A stretch of DNA of 33,412 nucleotides from an uncultured Clostridia bacterium (GTDB taxonomy: Bacteria; Bacillota; Clostridia; Christensenellales; Borkfalkiaceae), in contig CANQWI010000007.1 in assembly GCA_947627515.1 (NCBI GenBank), positions 1 through 33,412 on the forward strand, given 5' to 3'. The notes beneath the pieces are model-generated. The model ran no database searches. It saw only the letters and a list, made by a program, of their open reading frames with translations, and was not told the DNA's origin. The first letter of the stretch is position 1. Every line of letters begins with the position of its first letter. A program made the position numbers and the translations under genes. This document shows positions 10,021 to 16,472 of the stretch, piece by piece.

Positions 10021-10049
10021 ATTATACCCGCAATCAGGGCGAATGTCAA
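10021..10049 (-). promoter_or_regulatory. Consensus promoter of the XRE-mcsAB-clpC operon
   Basis: TTGACA (10049-10044), 17-base spacer, TATAAT (10026-10021): a perfect sigma-A-type match. The ATG follows after six bases. No CtsR heptad repeat or CIRCE element overlaps it. Confidence 0.85.
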
Positions 10050-10054
10050 CGATT

Positions 10055-10088
10055 CTACTGAGAGTAGAGTAAGTTTTTCAAACTCTAC
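10055..10088. promoter_or_regulatory. Candidate operator palindromes upstream of the XRE promoter
   Basis: CTACT-GAG-AGTAG (10055-10067) is a perfect 13-base palindrome a few bases upstream of the -35 box. It overlaps a second inverted repeat, GTAGAGT (10064-10070) with ACTCTAC (10082-10088). The shared half-site CTACT/GTAGA suggests a multimeric repressor site, plausibly for the adjacent XRE protein. Confidence 0.45.
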
Positions 10089-10131
10089 CGCGTCGAATTT
10101 CAGCAATAGAGCGCGTTTTTCGAGAAGTAGG

Positions 10132-10160
10132 TTGATTTTTGCGCCGCGGTGTCGTACAAT
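10132..10160 (+). promoter_or_regulatory. Plus-strand promoter of the candidate small RNA
   Basis: TTGATT (10132-10137), 17-base spacer, TACAAT (10155-10160). No protein-coding gene follows on this strand before the terminator at 10214-10253. Confidence 0.5.
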
Positions 10161-10166
10161 CGGAGT

Positions 10167-10253
10167 GAGGATGCGAGCGGACCCAGCCGCGGACGTCCTC
10201 CTCTCCAATATTGATAAGACCCGCAGCGTCATTGCCGCGGGCCTTATTTTTTT
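10167..10253 (+). ncRNA. Candidate small RNA, about 87 nt
   Basis: A promoter-like sequence is followed within 90 bases by a hairpin and T-run, with no open frame or ribosome binding site between them. The 5' half can fold: GGAG-T-GAGGA (about 10162-10171) with TCCTC-CT-CTCC (about 10196-10206), and CGG/CCG closing a small inner loop. It lies antiparallel between the start of the XRE operon and the end of cysK. No Rfam family is recognised. It could instead be an untranslated remnant. Confidence 0.4.
10214..10253 (+). terminator. Terminator of the small RNA, also a strong hairpin after cysK
   Basis: A 14-bp stem (ATAAGACCCGCAGC 10214-10227, 6-base loop, 10234-10247) runs into TTATTTTTTT on the plus strand. 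On the plus strand it has two A-C mismatches; on the minus strand these become G-U pairs, so the RNA helix is stronger there, but no T-run follows on that side. It probably also protects the 3' end of cysK. Confidence 0.6.
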
Positions 10254-10257
10254 ACCG

Positions 10258-11166
10258 TCATGGGAGCAGGGAGAGATAGCGGCCGCCGCCGTCGGGAAAG
10301 ATCATGGCGATGCGCCCCTCCTCCCCGCTGCGGGCAAGGGAGAGCGCGGCAGAGAGGGCCGCCCCCGAGGAGATCCCGCAAAAGAGCCCCTCGCATGTCG
10401 CAAGCAAGCGGGTGCATTCGAAGGCCTCCGCGTCCGTCACGGCGGCGATATCGTCATAGAGCTCCCTATCGAGCACGGCGGGCACAAAGCCCGCGCCGAT
10501 GCCCTGTATCCCGTGGCTTCCCCTTCTCCCCTTGGAAAGGACGGGGGAGGAAAAGGGTTCTACCGCGACGAGCCGCACCGTCTTGCACTTTTCCTTTAAA
10601 AATTTCCCGACGCCCGTCAGTGTTCCTCCCGTCCCGACGCCCGCGACAAGGACGTCGATGCGCCCCTCCATGTCCCGCCAAAGCTCCACGGCAGTCGTCG
10701 CATAGTGCGCCGCGGGATTATAGGGATTTTCGAACTGGGAGGGCATAAAGCAGTGCTTTTCCCTTGCGTACTCCTCTGCCCGCGCGACCGCGCCCCGCAT
10801 GCCCTCCGAGGCGGGAGTGAGCACGACCTCGCCGCCGTACGCCTCGATGAGCCTGCGCCGCTCCCTTGACATGGAGGCGGGCATAAAAATGACGGTCCTG
10901 TACCCCTTAACGGCCCCGACCGCCGCAAGGCCGATGCCCGTGTTCCCGCTGGTGGGCTCGACAACGGTCATTCCTTTTCTGAGCCTTCCCTCCCGCTCGG
11001 CCGCCTCGAGCATGGCGAGCGCGATCCTGTCCTTGACGGAGCCCGTGAGGGAAAACATTTCGAGCTTTGCATACAACTCCGCGTTGAGGGAGAGGGCTTG
11101 TTCGATTTTCCGAAGCCGCACCGTCGGCGTGTTCCCGATGAGGGAGAGCGTGGAGGAATGGAGCAT
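10258..11166 (-). CDS. cysK: Cysteine synthase (O-acetylserine sulfhydrylase)
   Basis: About 302 residues. PLP enzyme that makes L-cysteine from O-acetylserine and sulfide in the cytosol. Family marks: IGNTP near residue 10, the PLP lysine in TGSVKDR (about 40), the substrate loop PTSGNTG (about 70), the phosphate-binding GVGTGGTLTG (about 175), and FPDGGGRYLS at the end. The chosen ATG (11166) gives the usual MLHSSTLSLIGNTP start. A longer frame from a TTG at 11226 would read through the upstream terminator region and adds a sequence unlike the family. No clear ribosome binding site precedes 11166; a TAGAAT box five bases upstream hints at a leaderless or weak start. It stands alone, without cysE or sulfate-assimilation genes nearby. 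Confidence 0.93.
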   Translation of the reverse strand: MLHSSTLSLIGNTPTVRLRKIEQALSLNAELYAKLEMFSLTGSVKDRIALAMLEAAEREGRLRKGMTVVEPTSGNTGIGLAAVGAVKGYRTVIFMPASMSRERRRLIEAYGGEVVLTPASEGMRGAVARAEEYAREKHCFMPSQFENPYNPAAHYATTAVELWRDMEGRIDVLVAGVGTGGTLTGVGKFLKEKCKTVRLVAVEPFSSPVLSKGRRGSHGIQGIGAGFVPAVLDRELYDDIAAVTDAEAFECTRLLATCEGLFCGISSGAALSAALSLARSGEEGRIAMIFPDGGGRYLSLLP

Positions 11167-11224
11167 GGTACATTCTATGCGGAGAAAGCAAAAAGCGGAA
11201 GCATGTCCCCCGCTTTTTTCCCAC

Positions 11225-11247
11225 AAAAAAATCCCGCCGAGGCGGGA
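11225..11247 (-). terminator. Terminator of the acyl carrier protein gene
   Basis: A GC-rich stem (CCCGCC 11233-11238 with GGCGGG 11241-11246) is followed on the minus strand by seven T (11231-11225), ten bases after the acp stop codon. Confidence 0.85.
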
Positions 11248-11256
11248 GAGAAGCTT

Positions 11257-11484
11257 TTAGCCCTTGAGACGGTTCATCATATCGACGATGTCCTGCACCG
11301 TCTTGATGCTCTCGACGTCCTCCTCGGGCAGTGTGATGCTGTATTCATCCTCGAGGGTCATGAGAAGCTCCACGACGTCGAGGGAGTCCGCACCCAGATC
11401 CTTGACGACCTCCGATTCGGGTCTGATCGTCGAGGCGTCGATCCCGAGCTGCTCTGCAAGCATCCTGCATACCTGTTCAAACAT
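11257..11484 (-). CDS. acpP: Acyl carrier protein
   Basis: 75 residues from the ATG at 11484, which has a strong GAGGAGGAG ribosome binding site four bases upstream; a frame extended by five residues is less likely because it would consume that site. Helical ACP fold with the phosphopantetheine serine in GADSLD (about 35-40) and acidic helix II (VVELLMTLEDEY). It carries acyl chains as thioesters in fatty-acid synthesis. No other fab gene adjoins it, so whether it is the main ACP or a specialised one is unclear. It has its own promoter and terminator, so it is monocistronic. Confidence 0.95.
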   Translation of the reverse strand: MFEQVCRMLAEQLGIDASTIRPESEVVKDLGADSLDVVELLMTLEDEYSITLPEEDVESIKTVQDIVDMMNRLKG

Positions 11485-11510
11485 AGTACTCCTCCTCATT
11501 CATTTCCTTT

Positions 11511-11539
11511 ATTGTAACGGAAAATCCCCGCCTTGTCAA
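11511..11539 (-). promoter_or_regulatory. Promoter of acpP
   Basis: TTGACA (11539-11534), 17-base spacer, TACAAT (11516-11511). The -35 box overlaps the stop codon of the upstream DNA glycosylase gene. Confidence 0.8.
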
Positions 11540-12060
11540 TACACTTTTCGAATTTTGTCCTTGTTTTCCGCATTTCTCTCCGCGGCAAAGGGCGCGAGCG
11601 CGTTTATCCATGCATCCCGAGAAAAGCGCGGATTGGCGGGAGAAGTCGACGGAAGCCTCTCCGCAATGGGCAGATACTGCGGAAAATTCTCCGCAAACAG
11701 CCTGTACGCCGTGCTCCCGTTGAGAAAAATCTTTTCGATCCCACCCTGCTCCATGAGCCGCGGGAGGTCCGCAATGACGGCGTTCTCAATGGAGGCGTCC
11801 GAGGAGCCGACGATGTCACAGCTCGTCACGACGTCCCACAGCGCAACGCCGAGAGAGAGCAGCGTCTCCTTTCTTCCCTCCGTGTCCGCGGGAAAATTTA
11901 CCCCGAGGGCCGCAGAGAGGGTGTTCCAAAATCTGTTCTGCGGATTGCCGTAATAAAAGCTCACCGCGCGGCTTTTGACGGAGGGAAAGCTCCCGAGGAT
12001 GAGGATGCGGCTGTTCCCGTCAAAGACAGGCGGGAAGCCCTCGGCATGTCCCCGCTTCAA
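11536..12060 (-). CDS. DNA-deoxyinosine/uracil glycosylase (UDG superfamily, HDG-like)
   Basis: 174 residues. It resembles the family 6 hypoxanthine-DNA glycosylases, which excise deaminated bases in base-excision repair. Visible: ILGSFPS near residue 20 (motif 1), YYGNPQNRFW (about 36-46), LWDVVTSC (about 84-91), and IFLNGSTAYRLF with a conserved asparagine (about 116). The start is a TTG overlapping the stop of the M16 peptidase gene (TTGA) with an AAGGGG site upstream; no in-frame ATG lies nearby. It is therefore the third gene of a deacetylase-peptidase-glycosylase operon. Substrate preference (uracil versus hypoxanthine) cannot be read from the sequence. Confidence 0.85.
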   Translation of the reverse strand: MKRGHAEGFPPVFDGNSRILILGSFPSVKSRAVSFYYGNPQNRFWNTLSAALGVNFPADTEGRKETLLSLGVALWDVVTSCDIVGSSDASIENAVIADLPRLMEQGGIEKIFLNGSTAYRLFAENFPQYLPIAERLPSTSPANPRFSRDAWINALAPFAAERNAENKDKIRKVY

Positions 12061-13295
12061 ATCGAGATCCCCTTCTTGAGGTTGCCGACGGTGGCGGAGG
12101 CGGCGTGCTCAAAATCGACGCTCTCCGACATGACCGCGAGCACATCCTCCCGCCTGAGCGCGGACAGCTCGGCCATGCGCTTTTCAAAGTCATAGATCTC
12201 CCCCTTATAGAGGAGCTCCCTGCCATAGAGGAGCATCTGCGAGGAGGTGTTTTCCTGCGAAAAAACGGTGCCCGAAAGGAGCTGCTCCTTGCCGCGGGAG
12301 AATTCCTCTTCCGAGAGCTCGCATTTCCGAAACTCCCTGAGGACGTTGAGAACGGCCTCGGCGGCGAGGTCCGCCTTCTTGGGATTCACCCCCGCGTACA
12401 CCGTCATGATGCCCGTCTCGGCATAGTTGGAAGTGTACGAATAGACGGAGTAGGCGAGGCCGAGCTCCTCCCTGACCCTTTTGAAGAGGCGGGAGCTCAT
12501 GCCGCCGCCTAAAATGATGTTCATGACCTGCACGGCGGGGTAACGGCTGTCGCTCCGCGGGACAGACGGGAAGGCAAAGGCAAAATGGGCCTGCTCGATG
12601 GGCTTTGAGACAAAGAGCTTGTCCGTGCGGAGGGAGACGCTCTTGAGGCGGGGCGTGTAATTTGTCCTCTGCAGGCCGCCGAAGTATTTCTCCGCGAGCG
12701 AGACCGCCTCCTCGATGCCGATGTTCCCCGCAAAGGAGACGACGATGTTCTCGGGGCAGTAAAATTCCCGTTTATAGGCAAACATCTGCTCCCGCGTGAA
12801 GGCGGTGACGTTTTCGGCGGGGCCGAGCACGTTTCTGCCGTAATTTTCCCTGCCGAAGGCCGCACGGGCGAGGAGATCGGTGCAAAGGTCCTCGGGGGAA
12901 TCCTCGCTCATGTTGATCTCCTCAATGACGACCCCCTTCTCCCGCGCCATTTCCTCCTCGGGGAAGGTCGCATTCAGGAAGAGGTCCGCAAGCAGCTCGA
13001 AGCTCTTTTTTGCATGCTCCGAGGTGGACTTGCAATAGTAGCAGGTCATGTCCTTTCCCGTGAAGGCGTTGACCTGCGAGCCGAGCGCGTCAAAGGCGTC
13101 CGAGATCTCAAACGCCGTGCGGGTCGGGGTGCCCTTGAACTGCATGTGCTCGATAAAATGCGAGATGCCGTCCTCTGCGTCCGTTTCATAGGCCGCGCCC
13201 GCGCCGACGAGAACGCCCATCGTGACGGAGAGAAGCCCCTCCATGCGCTTGACGATGACCCTGAGGCCGTTGCCGAGTGTTCTGCTTTCTACCAT
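12057..13295 (-). CDS. M16-family zinc peptidase (processing-protease type, YmxG/MlpA-like)
   Basis: 412 residues. The inverted zinc motif HFIEH (near 47-51) is followed by FKGT, with the distant glutamate in an EINMSEDSPED stretch (about 125), the pattern of pitrilysin/mitochondrial-processing-peptidase relatives. It starts LGNGLRVIVKRM as this family does. A second M16 repeat without the zinc motif fills the C-terminal half. No signal peptide, so it is probably cytosolic. An AAAGGAG site precedes the ATG. The order deacetylase then M16 peptidase matches ylxY-mlpA in Bacillus, though pnp is not present here. The substrate is unknown. Confidence 0.92.
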   Translation of the reverse strand: MVESRTLGNGLRVIVKRMEGLLSVTMGVLVGAGAAYETDAEDGISHFIEHMQFKGTPTRTAFEISDAFDALGSQVNAFTGKDMTCYYCKSTSEHAKKSFELLADLFLNATFPEEEMAREKGVVIEEINMSEDSPEDLCTDLLARAAFGRENYGRNVLGPAENVTAFTREQMFAYKREFYCPENIVVSFAGNIGIEEAVSLAEKYFGGLQRTNYTPRLKSVSLRTDKLFVSKPIEQAHFAFAFPSVPRSDSRYPAVQVMNIILGGGMSSRLFKRVREELGLAYSVYSYTSNYAETGIMTVYAGVNPKKADLAAEAVLNVLREFRKCELSEEEFSRGKEQLLSGTVFSQENTSSQMLLYGRELLYKGEIYDFEKRMAELSALRREDVLAVMSESVDFEHAASATVGNLKKGISI

Positions 13296-13320
13296 ATGTA
13301 TGTACTCCTTTCGTGGTTTT

Positions 13321-14016
13321 TTATCCGAGATTCTCCCCCACCGTGATCGCGCGGAGGCCCTGTCTCTTGTATTCCCGCAAAATGCGCGGGAGTGCCCTTA
13401 CCGTGTGCTCCATGGGGTGCAGGAGGATGAAATCTCCCCCCTTCACATCCGCGGTAGCACGGGAAAAGCAGAGCTGCTCGTCCTTGTCCCGCCAGTCGAT
13501 GGTGTCCTTGGTCCACATCACGGTCGTAAGGCCGAGCCCCTCCGCGGCAGTCAGGGTGTCCCCGTTGTACGCGCCCGACGGGGGTGCAAAGAGGACGATC
13601 TCCTGCCCCGACGCGAGGGTGAGAAATTCCTTCGAGGTGCGCAGCTCGTCCGAATTCTCCTTTAAGGAGAGCTTGTCGTGCTCCTTGTGGAAATACCCGT
13701 GCGTGCCGATCTCATGGCCGCGGCGGGAAATTTCCCTGACGCAGGCGACATTGTCGTCGGCCCAGCACCCGCCGAGAAAGAAGGTCGCCCGTGCGCCGTA
13801 TTCGTCGAGAATATCGAGGATGCCGTACACCTCATCCGTTCCCCAATAGACGTTGAACATGAGGGAGACGCCATCCTCGCTATTGCCGCGGAAGCGGACG
13901 CGGTCGTCCACCTCCGATGCGGGGGCGACGGCGGGCAAAAAGCACACGGCCCCGAGGGCTATGACGATGAGTGCGAGCGCAAGATTCGTAAACGCCGCAA
14001 CGGCACGCTTTTTCAC
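13321..14016 (-). CDS. Polysaccharide deacetylase-like protein (YlxY/PdaB type), altered active-site motif
   Basis: 231 residues. An uncleaved or cleavable N-terminal hydrophobic segment (about 6-30) places the NodB-like domain outside the membrane. Motif 1, normally containing the metal/base aspartates, reads FNVYWG (54-59). Motif 2 THGYFH (105-110), motif 3 FAPPSGAYN (143-151), motif 4 DTIDW (171-175) and motif 5 LLHP (about 198-201) are recognisable. From memory, related clostridial proteins have FNVDWG, so the aspartate appears replaced by tyrosine. It starts at a GTG behind a GAGG site. Together with the next M16 gene it matches the ylxY-mlpA pair. Activity on peptidoglycan is doubtful. 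Confidence 0.85.
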   Translation of the reverse strand: MKKRAVAAFTNLALALIVIALGAVCFLPAVAPASEVDDRVRFRGNSEDGVSLMFNVYWGTDEVYGILDILDEYGARATFFLGGCWADDNVACVREISRRGHEIGTHGYFHKEHDKLSLKENSDELRTSKEFLTLASGQEIVLFAPPSGAYNGDTLTAAEGLGLTTVMWTKDTIDWRDKDEQLCFSRATADVKGGDFILLHPMEHTVRALPRILREYKRQGLRAITVGENLG

Positions 14017-14126
14017 AGTATACCTCGATCAGAATACAATTATCAACCGTATTCTATTGTCGGGGACCTGAAAATATGCCACTGCACCTGCGCGGACAAA
14101 ATTTTAAATGAAAAATATGCGACGTT

Positions 14127-16472
14127 TTATTTGAGGGTGACGACGGTGACGCCGCTCTCCCCCTCGCCGTAGCGGCCCGCGCGGAAGCTCTCCACATGCG
14201 GGTGCTTTCTCAAAAGCTCGCGGACGGCGGCACGCAACCTGCCCGTGCCCATGCCGTGGACGATGCGCACCTCATGCATTCCCGCCACCAGTGCGGCGTC
14301 GAGAAAGCTCTCGACCTCGATCTCGGCCTCGGCTACGCTGAGGCCGAGAAGATTGCACTCGCGGGGCAATGTGTCGCGGGGCGCAAGGGAGCGGATGACC
14401 TGGACCTCCCCCCTTTTCTCCCGCGGCTTGGCGGGGTAAAAGAGATCCTCCAGCCTGCAGGTGACCTTGAGGCTTCCCACCCTGACCTCGGCAGTCGCCT
14501 TCTCGCTTCGGACGGAAAGCACGACCCCCTCCGCGGACATGGTACCCACAAAAACCGTCTCGCCTGCCTTCAGCCGCTCCTTTTCAACGGGAAGAAGGCG
14601 TACCCTCTCCTCTTCCTCGGGAGGCTCCTGTATCCTGTTTTTGAGGGTGCGGGCACGGATGATGTCTCCCTCGGTGACCGTTTCCTTTTTGAGAAGCTCC
14701 TCGATCTGAGAAAGAAGCCTCTCTGCCTCCTCCGTCCGCTCCCGTACGATGCGTCTCGCCTCGGCCTTGGAGGAATAGAGAAGTCTTTCCTTCTCCCGTC
14801 TGAGCTTTTCCTCCTCTGCCTGAAGGGCGGCGAGCCGTTGGTCCCATTCGAGCCTGAGCCTCTCCGTCTCCTGCCTCTCCGCATCGGCGCGGACCCTGCT
14901 CTCCTCGGCGGCCCGAAGCGTCCCCTCAAAGGACCTCGCCTCCTCCGAAAGATACCCTCTCGCCTCCTCGATCACGGCCTCGGGAAGCCCCAGCCTTGCC
15001 GCGATCGCAAGGGCGTTGGAGGAGCCGGGGGCACCGATCCTGAGGCGGTAGAGCGGGCGAAAGTCCTGACTGTCAAACTCCATACAACCGTTCCGCATGC
15101 GTTTTTGCCCGTAGGCGAACTCCTTGAGCGCGGAATAGTGCGTGGTGACGATGCCGCGGCAGCCCTTTTTCACGAGAGAGGAGAGCACCGCGCGGGCAAG
15201 AGCCTGCCCCTCTTCGGGGTCTGTGCCGCCGCCCGGCTCGTCAATGAGCACGAGGGAATGCTCCCCCGCCTCCTGCAGAATTTCGATAATATTGACGATA
15301 TGCGAGGAAAAGGTCGAGAGATTTTCCTCAATGGACTGGCTGTCACCGAGGTCGCAATAGACGCCCTGAAAAACGCTGAGCTCCGTCCCCTCAGCCGCCG
15401 GGACAAAGATCCCGCACGCCGCCATGAGGCAGAAGAGGCCGCACATCTTGAGCGTGACCGTCTTGCCGCCCGTATTCGCACCGCTGATGAGAAGAAAATC
15501 GTAGTCCTCGCCCAAGCTGACCGAGACGGGCACCGCCTTCCTTGGATCGAGAAGGGGATGGCGGCCCTTGACGATCTCAATGACCCCTCTGCCGTTCAGC
15601 CGCGGCCGAATGCATTTATTCTGAAAACCGTATTCAGCGAGCGCGTAGACGGCGTCGACCTCGGTCAAAACCTCGATGTCCGTCTCCAGCCGCTCCCGCA
15701 TGCTCCCGACCGCGCGGGAGAGCTCACGCAAAATGCGCTCCGTCTCCTCCTTCTCGTCGAGGGTGAGGTCCATGAGCTCGTTGTTCATCTCGAGGATCTC
15801 CTCGGGCTCGAGAAAGACGGTCGCCCCGCTCTGGGAGCGGTCGTGCACAAAGCCGCGGATGCTGCGCTTATACTCTGCCTTGACGGGAATGACGTATCTG
15901 TCGTTTCGCACCGTGACGAGTCCGTCCTGCAGATATTTCCGCTCGTCGCCCGTAAGGTAGGAGGAAAGCCTTGCGCGGATGCGCTCCCCGAGCGACCTTA
16001 TCGCACGTCTGATCTCGAAGAGCTTCTCGCTCGCATTGTCGGCAAGCTCCGTCTCGCTGACGATTTTTTCGGTAATGTCCCGTTCCAGCCCCTCGTCAAA
16101 GACAAGGCGGGCGGTGAGTGTCTTCATCCCCTCGATGCGGGGGTCGGAGAGAGAATGAACGGAGCGGTAGCAGACCCTCGCCGAGGCGAGCAGGCGGGCG
16201 ATGTTCAAAAGCTCCGAGATCGCGAGGGCGGCACCCTTTTCCGCACGCTCGAGGCAGTCCCCCACGGGCGAAAACCCATACAGCCTGCCCGCGCCGAGCT
16301 CATAGAGAAGAAGGGTCGCCTCCCCCGTGAGGTCAAGACGGCGCACGGCCTCGGAGAGCTCCGACGAGGGAAGAAGGGAGAGTACCCTTTCCCTGCTCTC
16401 CTCGAGCGACGCATAGGACGCCGCCGAGCTTAAAATTTTATCGAGCTCCAGCCGTAAAGCGTGTTTCGTCAT
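14127..16472 (-). CDS. mutS2: MutS2 ATPase/endonuclease (RqcU-like)
   Basis: 781 residues, the usual MutS2 length. It lacks the MutS mismatch-recognition N-terminus and begins with the core/clamp helices. ATPase: Walker A GANTGGKT (about 331-338), a signature near DLGDSQSIEENLSTFSSH, Walker B VLIDEPGGGTDP (about 405-416). A long coiled coil follows (about 505-610). The C-terminal Smr domain (about 705-781) carries LLGLSVAEAEIEV and VHGMGTGRL, the HGxGxG catalytic loop. MutS2 suppresses recombination and, in Bacillus, splits collided ribosomes to feed the RqcH pathway; rqcH also lies in this window. Last gene of the uvrC operon; its ATG overlaps the U32 stop in ATGA. Confidence 0.96.
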   Translation of the reverse strand: MTKHALRLELDKILSSAASYASLEESRERVLSLLPSSELSEAVRRLDLTGEATLLLYELGAGRLYGFSPVGDCLERAEKGAALAISELLNIARLLASARVCYRSVHSLSDPRIEGMKTLTARLVFDEGLERDITEKIVSETELADNASEKLFEIRRAIRSLGERIRARLSSYLTGDERKYLQDGLVTVRNDRYVIPVKAEYKRSIRGFVHDRSQSGATVFLEPEEILEMNNELMDLTLDEKEETERILRELSRAVGSMRERLETDIEVLTEVDAVYALAEYGFQNKCIRPRLNGRGVIEIVKGRHPLLDPRKAVPVSVSLGEDYDFLLISGANTGGKTVTLKMCGLFCLMAACGIFVPAAEGTELSVFQGVYCDLGDSQSIEENLSTFSSHIVNIIEILQEAGEHSLVLIDEPGGGTDPEEGQALARAVLSSLVKKGCRGIVTTHYSALKEFAYGQKRMRNGCMEFDSQDFRPLYRLRIGAPGSSNALAIAARLGLPEAVIEEARGYLSEEARSFEGTLRAAEESRVRADAERQETERLRLEWDQRLAALQAEEEKLRREKERLLYSSKAEARRIVRERTEEAERLLSQIEELLKKETVTEGDIIRARTLKNRIQEPPEEEERVRLLPVEKERLKAGETVFVGTMSAEGVVLSVRSEKATAEVRVGSLKVTCRLEDLFYPAKPREKRGEVQVIRSLAPRDTLPRECNLLGLSVAEAEIEVESFLDAALVAGMHEVRIVHGMGTGRLRAAVRELLRKHPHVESFRAGRYGEGESGVTVVTLK

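Noticed and set aside
11164-11226. A 20-residue N-terminal extension of cysK from a TTG
   Set aside because: It starts inside the acp terminator region and lacks family similarity; the ATG at 11166 gives the normal N-terminus.
14196-16433. A 745-codon plus-strand frame opposite mutS2
   Set aside because: Antisense shadow of a GC-rich gene; mutS2 on the other strand has every family motif. The same applies to long frames opposite clpC, clpP/tig and hprK.
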